Shown piece after piece: positions 56,106-64,000 of a DNA stretch of 64,000 nt. The first letter of the stretch is position 1, and the number at the start of each line of letters is the position of its first letter. The notes under the pieces were generated by a model. That model worked only from the letters and a program-made list of their open reading frames with translations. It had not been told where the DNA came from and did no database searches. Origin of the DNA: Protula sp. h YS-2021 (taxonomy: Eukaryota; Annelida; Polychaeta; Sabellida; Serpulidae). The stretch lies in NCBI GenBank assembly GCA_949752745.1, contig OX457028.1:2819498-2883497 (forward strand), written 5' to 3'. The position numbers were made by a program, and so were the translations under genes.

Positions 56106-57195
56106 GTAAGATCGACCTCCCCCTCCCACACCCCCCCCCCATGCCAAGCCCGGCTCCTCTCTCCCACACTCTGTTCACCCCCTCCCCCGAAACGCCCTGC
56201 TCTCTCCCACACCCTGCTCACCCCCTCCCCCGCCACCCCCACGCCCTAATTCTCTCTCCCACACCCTGCTCCCCCACTCCACCGCCACCCCACGCCCTGC
56301 TCCTCTCTCCCACACCCTGCTCCCCCACTCCACCCCCTCCCCGCCACCCCACGCCCTGCTCCTCTCCCACACCCTGCTCCCCCACCCCTCCCCCGCCACC
56401 CCACGCCCTGCTTTTCTCTCCCACACCCTGCTCCCCCACCCCCTCCCCCGCCACCCCACACCCTGCTCCTCTCTCCCACACCCTGCTAGCCCACCCCTCC
56501 CCCGCCACCCCGCGCCCTGCTCCTCTCTCCCAAACCCTGCTCCCCTCCCCCGCCACCCCACGCCCTGCTTCTCTCTCCGATAACACTCCCTGCTCCCCCC
56601 CCCCAGTACCACGCGCTGCTCCATCCCTCTCATTACACGCCCTACATACCTCAACCATCACTGGGCCTGCGTTCTCTCTCCCATGCCCTGCTCCCCATGC
56701 CGTGCCCTACTCCTCCCTCCCACGCCCTGCCCCCTCCCCCCCCATCACACGTCCTATGACCCTGCTAACACCCTGCTCGTATCGCACGCCCCTCCCCCCG
56801 TCCCCCTACGCTCTGCTTTCACCGCCATACCCTGTCCCCTCTCCTCCCTACGACCTGCTCCCCCCTTCCACGCACTGCCGCCACCCCCAGACGCCGTCCC
56901 CTCACCCCCACCCCTCCCGCGAATGATCTGCAGATATCCAGCAAACCCCCACCCCTCCCCAACCACGGTGTTCTTTTTTCTTGGTGGTGGTGGTGATGGT
57001 AGTTGTAGTGGTGGTGGTGTGGTGGTGGTGGTAAGGGTGATGGTAGTGGTGGTGGTTTTGGTGGTGGTGGTGGTAAGGGTGATGGTAGTGGTGGTGGTTG
57101 TGGTTTTGGTGATGGTAGTGGTGGTAATGGTGATGGTAGTGGTGGTGGTTAAATAATATTGCGCCGCCTGCATGAATTCTGTCACACTTTTGTAG
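56106..57195. repeat. intron 7: C-rich satellite and (GGT)n tract
   Basis: About 56120-56930 is a run of imperfect units around CACGCCCTGCTCCTCTCTCC and CACCCTGCTCCCCCACC, roughly 55-65 bp each, decaying toward 56900. 56983-57150 is GGTGGT with GATGGTAGT interruptions. Proline- and glycine-rich frames on both strands are by-products. Confidence 0.85.
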
Positions 57196-57301
57196 AATTT
57201 CCTTAAGATTGACGTGGTCAGGCTGAGGAGTGAGCTGAGCCGTGAAAGGCCTGACGAGCTGAAGCGTCAAGGCCGTGACGTCAAGAAACACATCATCGCC
57301 C
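57196..57301 (+). CDS. ankyrin gene, exon 8
   Basis: Acceptor CACTTTTGTAG, donor ATCGCCC|GTGAGG. It encodes residues 305-339 (FLKIDVVRLRSELSRERPDE and RQGRDVKKHIIA) plus one base. Highly charged and probably helical. The donor inside GCCCGTGAGG was chosen because it leaves the single C needed by exon 9; reading past it meets TAA after 12 further codons. Confidence 0.85.
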
Positions 57302-58080
57302 GTGAGGCCAAAAATGTTCATTTATTTATTTATTTAGCTTAAAACATTCAGTTTTAGTCTTGTCTTGCTGGCTGTATTGGAAAAACAGAATCGCAGAGAA
57401 AATCCCCTCTCCCCCACCCCGCCATGTTGTCAACTGCGGAAGAGAGCCCGCTCCCCCCCCACCCCCCCCCCCCCCCAGATTTTTGTCATCCCTGTATGAT
57501 GTATAACAACGCGCCCTGTACTGTACTATATTAACAGCGATTTGCATGCACATTTTTATTGCCGTTTACGTTTCAAATGAGGAAAGCGGGGCCGGGCTTC
57601 AACTCAAAAAAAGCGCGCATCAAATGCGAAGATAATGCAAAGCCTTGGAGAGGGGGTGGAGGGGGGGACACTTGGTATCATATGTGCTGTATGTGTGTTG
57701 AAAAAGAAAACGCGGAGAAAGGTTTTAATTGTGAGTCTGCGCAGAGTGCCAGTTGCGTTAAAAACGGGGTAATTTTTATTCAGTATTCCGCGTTTCCTGC
57801 AAAAAAAGGGGGGTTCCAAATTAGCACGCCCGCGTTTAGGGGTCATTTTAAAAAGTCATGGACACGCATGGTAACCAGTTGGTATTTGAGTGCCCCCACC
57901 CCCCTCCCTTCCCCTCCCCCGGTCATGGACACGTACGGTAACCGCTTGGTAGTGAGTGCCCAGCTGGTACGTGAGTGTCCGCCATCCCCCCCCCCCCCCC
58001 CTCTCATGGACATACGTGGTAACCAGCGTGAATAGGAAGGGACATATTAATCGCTTTTGCCTTATTTCTTTTTGCTTTAG
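57302..58080. other. intron 8
   Basis: Contains C runs, the dispersed repeat at 57775-57910 (partner of 2230-2420), and a triplicated GGACAC/ACGTGGTAACC block (57855-58025). Confidence 0.6.
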
Positions 58081-58407
58081 TGCGGGACTTCAGATCTGAC
58101 ATCAACCAGATGCTCTTGGACCTCGGCAGTGGCCCGATTCTGGAAGAGAGTGAGGACACGGTGCCGACCGACACGATGCCGACCTACACCATGCCGACCG
58201 ACACGATGCCGACCGACACGAGGCCGACCTACACGATGCCGACCGACACGATGCCGACCGACACGAGGCCGACCTACACGATGCCGACCGACACGATGCC
58301 GACCAACACGATGCCGACCGACACGATGCCGACCGACACGAGGCCGACCTACACGATGCCGACCGACACAATGCCGAACAACACGATGCCGACCGACCCC
58401 TCCACAC
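58081..58407 (+). CDS. ankyrin gene, exon 9 with 15-bp coding repeat
   Basis: Acceptor TTTTTGCTTTAG. With C from exon 8 it reads LRDFRSDINQMLLDLGSGP, then ILEESED, then 16 pentapeptides of the type PTDTM/PTYTM/PTDTR (58158-58397). A 45-bp super-unit (PTDTRPTYTMPTDTM) occurs three times. All frames are open across the repeat; this frame is chosen because the preceding 28 residues are natural-looking and in phase. The end is unsure: CACAC|GTCAGTA may be a donor (58408), or the frame continues into the adjacent MITE and stops at 58535. Confidence 0.8.
58158..58397. repeat. 15-bp coding minisatellite ACGATGCCGACCGAC
   Basis: Sixteen units, with variants CTAC for CGAC and AGG for ATG arranged in a 45-bp higher-order pattern. 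Confidence 0.95.
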
Positions 58408-58426
58408 GTCAGTATAAAGAAAATAT

Positions 58427-58623
58427 CCAGGAGTGGTATTCTGCTCTGTCCTTATTTTTAAGGATGTCCTTATTTTTAAAAATAAGGATAAAAAAGCTAT
58501 TCTGCTCCATCCTCAAACTTAACAAAGCCTTTTAAAAATAAGGATAAAAATTAAGGATGAACCATCTAATCTCAAGAATAAGGACATCCTTAAATAAAGG
58601 ACAGAGCAGAATACCACTCCTGG
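58427..58623. mobile_element. 197-bp MITE with long inverted ends
   Basis: CCAGGAGTGGTATTCTGCTC at the left pairs with GAGCAGAATACCACTCCTGG at the right, and the pairing continues inward through GTCCTTATTT and AAGGA blocks for about 45 bp. It begins 19 bp after the possible exon 9 donor and supplies the in-frame stop if that donor is not used. Confidence 0.9.
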
Positions 58624-58649
58624 CATTAAAAATTTAACGTTGACATTTT

Positions 58650-59700
58650 TTTTGACTTCGTCAAGCGGGTCTTATCACATCAGCGTAATATGAGTATCCG
58701 TTATCTGTACATACGTGTCTACTTATGTCAATTTCTACTCAAAATGCTTCTTCTCCCTCAGTTTTGATCGGATTCCTTTCGAATTTTGTACGAATGTTCT
58801 CTAGGTAGCCCTCTCTTGAAATATTACTTTTTTGGCAGTTCACCAAAAATTGGCCAAATGGCCGCCATTTAAGATTTTTTTGGTTGCCAATTTTCAAAAT
58901 GCTTCTTCAGTCACAAAACTGATCGGATTTTCTGTTTTTTTTTTTTTTTGTTTTTTTTTTTTTTTTTTGTTTTTTTGTTATAATTCATCAACAGTTGAGC
59001 AAATGGGGGACATCTTATATTTTTTGGTGGTTAATTTTCAAAATGCTTCTTCTTCCTCAATTTGGATCACATTTCGTTCCGATTTGGTGATATATTTCCC
59101 TATACGGTTCTGTCTTGACATTATACTTGTTTTGGCGAGCCGCCAAAAATTGGCCAAATGCGGGACTTTTATAATTTTTTGATAGCCAATTTTCAAATAC
59201 TTCTTCCACCATTTGGATCGGATTACTTCATATTTTGTATGAATATTTACTAGACAGGCCTCTCTGGAAAGATTTTGGCGATTGGCCAAACAGAAGGGGG
59301 GGGGGGGGGGGGTCATTGTATAATTCCTTATTAGCCAATTTTCCAAATGCTTTTTCTTCCGCAATTTTGATCGGATTATTTTCAAATTTCGCATAAATGG
59401 CCACTAGGCTGTCCTCTTTTGAAAATTTATGTTATGGTGAAATAACAAAAACTGACCAAATGGGAGGAGGGGAAGCAAATTCGCTAAATGGGGGAGGGGG
59501 ATCACTTTAAACATAAAGTGGTAGCCAGTTTTGAAAATGCTTCTTAACGTACAGTATTGATCCAGTTACTGTCCAGTTTTGTATGAATGTCTGCTAGCTG
59601 GCTCTCAGTTCAAAACTTTCCTTTTTGCGATCCGCAAACAAAAAACTTGACTAAATGGCGATTCTCCAAAAAAAATCGCCAGGTGGCGACATTTTAAATC
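58650..59700 (+). mobile_element. Helentron-like family A fragment with decayed head
   Basis: TTGACTTCGTCAAGCGGGTC is a degraded family A hairpin followed by TTATCACATCAG and about six A units (AAATGCTTCTTCT, TTTTGATCGGATT, CCAAAAATTGGCCAAATG). Includes T runs (58930-58975) and a G run (59298-59312). No 3' end. Confidence 0.6.
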
Positions 59701-59711
59701 TTTTTGTTTTT

Positions 59712-61792
59712 AGCCCAGCTTACGTTACACGTAAGCTGGGGTATTCCTATCGGTTTGCGGGTGGCGTCCGTTAGTTTTGGTGTGATGCATCCTTAAGCGG
59801 TCGTGCATACGGCTTGTGCTTTTTCAGTCGATCGGGTGATTTTTGAATTTTTGGGGAATTTTTGAAGAAAAATTTTTAAAATGTATCTCCTACATTTTTG
59901 ATCCGATATCATTTATTTTTTGGTAGGGGGAACCACGAAAGTGTCATGCATAGGCTTGTGCTTTTTTAGTCGATCGGGCAATTTGTGTATTTTGGGGGAT
60001 TTTTGGAAGCAAAAATTTCGAAAATAGTTCAAAATGCATCTTCTCCAACAATTTCGATTCGATGTCATTTATTTTTGGCGTGAGACATCCCTAAACGGTC
60101 GTGCATACGGCTTGTGGTTTTTAGACCAGCCGACTGTGTCGGGCTGGTCTTATCTTATCAATAGAGGGGTATCCGTCGTCCGTATGTACGTATGTACGCA
60201 TGTACGTATGTATGTGTGTATGTACGTGTGTAAACTTTTATTTAAAATGCTTCTTCTCCTTCAGTTTTGATCGGATTCCTCTCAAATTTTACACGAATGT
60301 TCTCTAGGTATATCTCTCTTTAAAAATTATTTTTTTTGGCGATCCGCCAAAAATTGGCCAAATGGGGGGCATTTCAAATTTTTCGGTTGCCAATTTTCAA
60401 AATGCTTCTTCTCCTTCAGTTTTGATCGGATTCCTCTCAAATTTTACACGAATATTTCCTAGGTAGACTTCTTTTGAAAAATTACTCATTTTGGCGATCC
60501 GCCAAAAATTGGCCAAATGGGGGACATTTTTTAATTTTTTGGTGTCAAATTTTCAAATTGCTTCTTCTCGTACAATTGTGATCGGATTCCTTTCCAATTT
60601 TGGATAGTTGTTCTCTAGCTAGACTTGTCTTGAAAAATTACTCTTTTTGGCGATCCGGCAAAAATTGGCCAAATGGGGGACATTTGTAATTTTGTGGTTG
60701 CCAATTTTCAAAATGCTTCTTCTCCCACAATTTTGATCAGATTTTCTTCAAATTTTGCACCCATATTTCCTAGGTAGACCTATTTTGAAAAATTACTTAT
60801 TTTGGCGATCCGCCAAAAATTGGCGAAATGGGGGACATTTTTATGTCTGCAATTTTCAAATTGCTTCTTCTCGCACAATTTTGATCGGATTCCTTTTCAA
60901 TTTTAGATAGTTGTTCTCAAGGTAGATCTCTCTTGAAAAATTCCTTTTTTTGGCAATCCGCCAAATATTAGCCAAATGGGGGACATTTGTAATTTTGTGG
61001 TTGCCAATTTTCAAAATGCTTCTTCTCCCACAATTTTGATCAGATTGTCACCAAATTTTGCACGAATATTCCGTATGTAGACCTCTTTTGAAAAATTACT
61101 CATTTTGGCGATCCGCCAAAAATTGGCCAAATGGGGGACATTTTTTAATTTTTGGTGTCAAATTTTCAAATTGCTTCTTCTCCCACAATTTTGATCGGAT
61201 TCCTTTCCAATTTTGGATAGTTGTTCTCTAGGTAGACCTCTCTTGAAAAATTACTCTTTTTGGCGATCCGGCAAAAATTGGCCAAATGGGGGACATTTGT
61301 AATTTTGTGGTTGCCAATTTTCAAAATGCTTCTTATCCCAAATTTTGCACGAATATCCCCTAGGTAGGCCTCTTTTGAAAAATGACTCATTTTGGCGATC
61401 CGCCAAAAATTGGCCAAATGGGGGGCATTTTTTAATTTTTTCCCCTTATGAAAGAATTGAAAGAATGACTCCTCATCAGCCACAACTACACCGATCAAGT
61501 GAGCGAATATTTTCTCCATTCAGTTACGGCTTTTTTCGTAACCGCTGTCTGCGAATTTGATCATGATTTTGTCTGTGATTCTTGGATATATATTCTGTAG
61601 GTCACGGCTGGTCACCATGTCCCTGGACATGCTTGTTAGTTGATCGGGGGATTTTTGAATTTTTGGTGAATTTTTGAAGAAAAAATTTTAAAATGTATCG
61701 CCTACATTTTTGATACGATATCATTTATTTTAGGTATGAAGCACCACTAAAGGGTCGTGCGAGTCTCGGGTCGTGTACACATTTGTTCTTTC
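59712..61792 (+). mobile_element. Helentron-like element, family B, interrupted by family A
   Basis: The head AGCCCAGCTTACG/CGTAAGCTGGGGT is followed by two B units, then family A inserted at 60123-61637, then the B unit resumes with TAGTTGATCGGGGG and is cut by another family A head at 61793. No B 3' end is present. Confidence 0.7.
60123..61637 (+). mobile_element. Helentron-like element, family A, complete copy
   Basis: 5' AGACCAGCC...GGGCTGGTCT hairpin, ATCCGTCGTCCGTATGTACG microsatellite, eight or so units of about 155 bp, then CGGCTGGTCACCA and terminal TGTCCCTGGACA plus TGCTTGTT. The flanks CTTGTGGTTTTT and TAGTTGATCG together restore an uninterrupted family B unit, which shows insertion within a T run with no long target duplication. 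1515 bp, no coding. Confidence 0.78.
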
Positions 61793-61891
61793 AGACCAGC
61801 CGACTATGTCGGGCTGGTCTTATCTTATCAATAGAGGGGTAACCGTGGTCCGTATGTACGTATGTACGTGTGTATGTGTGGATGCGGCTTC
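61793..61891 (+). mobile_element. family A head joined to the second copy of the PWWP-bearing unit
   Basis: AGACCAGCCGACTATGTCGG with partner GGGCTGGTCT and TATGTACG microsatellite. At GTGTGGATGCGGCTTC the sequence changes to the left end of the 13.6-kb unit instead of family A core. Confidence 0.7.
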
Positions 61892-63504
61892 GTCGGGAAA
61901 CAAGACGAATTGGTGTGTATCACGTTGCAATGTTAAAGTGAAACGGACCGAATTTCGGTCCGTTTCGCATTTTGGTCGGGTCGTCCGTTTCGCAAATCTG
62001 TGTAAGGGGCTCATTTTGCGAAACAGGACGTGCTCTTTCACCTGAGACCACATGCCTATTTCGCAGAAATTCACAGAGACCTTCAAAATTTCTGTGTAAA
62101 ATAGTTCTCACACCAACATATAGGTGGCTACCTACCATGAACTCTGTGTGAGAAAAGCACGTGGAACGAGAGCCAATCAGAAGGCATACACATCTTTCGA
62201 TCTGTGTGAAATCTATTTTTATATCATATTTCAACCAATCAGGTGCTAGCACATGTGTCAGGGGAGCGCGACCACGTGTTGGAATGGACCCGGCCCCGGG
62301 TGGTTGTCTACTTTTTGGCCTACATATTAGTAGATTCTGGGGTGGCATATCCGTATAATTGTATTTAAAACAGGAAGAATAATATCGCAAATACGTTTTA
62401 AAGTTATTTATTGTTTTGTTTGTAGCCTATAAATCTCAAAAATCAAAGTTAAAGTTGAGGGTAAACAAGGCAACGCCCCTTTTGGTAGTGGACGATAATA
62501 CCAGAAAGTTTCCACTTCATTTTTTAAAGTACAAATTTTTGTTTAACTGAAGCAAAGTGTCACATATTTTATTAAGCAATCGTTAGGGTTTGTTTATCTT
62601 CGTAGATTCTTGTTTTTTTTAAACCAAGTCATTCGTTTGACATATTATTCTCGGTTTCTTTATGTAAGCCGGTCTGTTTCGCAAGCCTCATGTATGCGTG
62701 TTGTGTGTGAATTGCAGTCACTTTAAACTCTCAGTACAATTTATAACCTTTTGTTGTGCGAACAGGCGTGTTTCGTATCCGTACATGTCTTATTTACACT
62801 CAATCTTTCTGTGGCTAGCGCTGAAATTGACTTAATCTCTCATTACTTGATGCCCTTAAACTTGACTGCTGTGTTCACCAAATTCTCCCAAATTCGCCTG
62901 GTTTCGCTGTGTAGAGGCAGGTTCTTGAGTGATGTCATTTTATATTTTTCTGGGGTGTACAAGCGTGTGTCATGTGCGTACAAGTCTAATATACACTCAG
63001 CCTTTCCGTCAATATCACTTAAACTGAGTTTCGTTTCTCACTGCTTGGTGACCTTAATCTTAATTGTGCTGTCTTTTTTTTAAATTCGGCTTATTTCACT
63101 TTGACTGAAACTAATACTCCAAAAGTGCATTTTTGTATTAGCGCAAATAGAATGGGTGCGCGACCTCCCCCACTCCTCCCTCCCCTCCCGTCCCTAGAGC
63201 AAAATGCAATGGTAAAGCCTATTAGTCATAAAAAAATGTTTAACACTGTTAAACTTAAGATTTTTGCAGGCGCGAACTCCCTCCCCCTCTCCCATATGCA
63301 ACCACTGCGAAATTGGTAGTTGATAAACGCATTAAAATCGGCTTATTTTATTCACTGCAGTTCGCAATCCTTCAAAAATATGTTGCACCATTAGTGTAGC
63401 TAGTGGGAGACAATGACGTGCAACACGCCTCCCTTTATCGAAAAAAATATCACTTTAACTGAGTTTCACTGTCCTTAATCTTGAGTATGCTTTATTTAAA
63501 AAAA

Positions 63505-63547
<43 letters not shown>

Positions 63548-64000
63548 GATTCGTTTCCCATTGACTTTACGTTTTGGCACATCAAAACGGCTTTTTTTCG
63601 AGCGAAAAATTGTAGTATTTGTACTGTTAAATTGGCGCAACAACGGGGTGGGGGACATTCGGGGTAAACCCAACCCTTTCCCCAAAAGCGAAATGCTCTG
63701 GTAAAGTCTAGAAGTGAAAAAAAAATTTGCCGGCCAGATCCCCCTCACCCTTCCTCCCCCTCTCTTGCACGCGCCAACTGCGAAATTGAAGTTGATAAAC
63801 ACACGAAAAACGGCTATTCGCAGTTGATTTGCTTGCATCTGTGAACGGGCTAAAGCGAGAGATTCTCACGCACATGTGATAGGCTGATTGTGTATTATTG
63901 TGCGCTGTTTTATTTGTTTGAGCACTACTTTTATGATTGGCTTGCCTTGTTACTATTTACACGCGAAAAAATGTCATATTTATCTTCCATATATGGTTCT
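61892..64000 (+). mobile_element. second copy of the 13.6-kb unit, left 2.1 kb
   Basis: Colinear with 29451-31577 at an offset of 32441 bp, with only scattered substitutions and a change in GA repeat number. It runs off the window before the position where PWWP exons occur in the first copy. No gene is supported within this part. Confidence 0.92.

Larger units (their letters stand above)
8740..58407 (+). other. gene model: ankyrin-repeat protein, nine exons in window
   Basis: Nine exons join in phase: 8740-8955, 10639-10759, 17359-17450, 47443-47548, 53707-53830, 54429-54577, 56001-56105, 57196-57301 and 58081-58407. Codon phases at the eight junctions are 2, 0, 2, 0, 1, 0, 0 and 1, and all agree, with GT donors and AG acceptors throughout. 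The partial product is about 448 residues: ankyrin repeats (1-112), a linker without ankyrin motifs (113-205), more ankyrin repeats (206-300), a charged region (305-365) and a Thr/Pro repeat tail (366-448). Ankyrin proteins are usually cytoplasmic or nuclear adaptors; no catalytic domain is seen and I do not recognise the orthologue. There is no signal peptide in the part present. The 5' end is missing and the 3' end is uncertain. Intron 3, about 30 kb, is expanded by nested elements. Confidence 0.88.

Noticed and set aside
56141..56926. 261-residue Pro-rich frame and Gly/Arg-rich frames on the opposite strand
   Set aside because: Products of the C-rich satellite in intron 7; no start context, splice logic or protein similarity.
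57302..57342. Ankyrin protein ending at the TAA at 57338-57340
   Set aside because: Possible, but the GTGAGG donor at 57302 leaves exactly the single base needed by the 58081 exon, whose first residues continue the charged helical region.
58102..58407. Minus-strand Ser/Ala/Cys repeat frame and the alternative CRPT plus-strand frame
   Set aside because: Shadows of the 15-bp coding repeat. Only the PTDTM frame joins exon 8 in phase with a non-repetitive N-terminal segment.

Overview
This window is animal genomic DNA, probably from a marine invertebrate. It has spliceosomal introns with GT-AG borders, one widely spaced multi-exon gene, and several layers of nested non-autonomous transposons with tandem-repeat cores. 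Long G/C homopolymers and many microsatellites are also present. There is one 200-base assembly gap (6878-7077). I cannot name the phylum from sequence alone; elements of the Helentron-associated (HINE/DINE-1, pearl/CvA) type are known from molluscs and insects. No prokaryotic gene, CRISPR array, rRNA or tRNA was seen.

The host gene is an ankyrin-repeat protein on the + strand. I assembled nine exons (8740-8955, 10639-10759, 17359-17450, 47443-47548, 53707-53830, 54429-54577, 56001-56105, 57196-57301, 58081-58407 or later). All junctions are GT-AG and the codon phases join without a break, giving about 448 residues. The N-terminus lies upstream of the window or was not recognised, and the 3' end is uncertain. 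Order of parts: an N-terminal ankyrin block, a non-ankyrin linker with a GTVVKSGWG stretch, a second ankyrin block, a charged helical region, and a Thr/Pro tail built from a 15-bp repeat.

Two of its splice-donor junctions have been turned into tandem repeats. The end of exon 3 plus the start of intron 3 is the unit of a 36-bp minisatellite with 31 phase-locked donor copies at 17451-18531. A second block of seven donors lies 28 kb away at 46.7-46.9 kb, next to exon 4. The end of exon 5 plus its donor is likewise copied three more times inside intron 5 (53922-54168).

Intron 3 (17451-47442) is about 30 kb of inserted DNA. It holds nested elements that share one architecture: a 5' hairpin, one arm of which recurs near the 3' end, a TCCGTC or GT microsatellite, a core of roughly 150-bp or 51-bp repeats, and a terminal mini-hairpin ending CTTGTT, usually set in a run of T. 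I read these as Helentron-like (HINE) families, called A, B, D and G here. Inside a G-type element lies a 13.6-kb unit (29451-43094) bounded by a short inverted repeat. It carries a tandemly duplicated small gene with a PWWP domain, a 1-kb higher-order repeat that includes 260-bp hairpins, and no transposase I can recognise. The same left end, about 2.1 kb long and nearly identical, starts again at 61892 in a different microsatellite and runs off the window. The unit is therefore mobile or segmentally duplicated, and another PWWP copy probably lies just beyond 64000.

The rest is pogo/Tigger-like elements with TA duplications (7881-8613, 54985-55690), two foldback elements (11850-12929, 15131-16191), small MITEs and satellites. 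Most long open frames in the window come from repeats whose period is a multiple of three (15, 36 or 51 bp) and are not genes.
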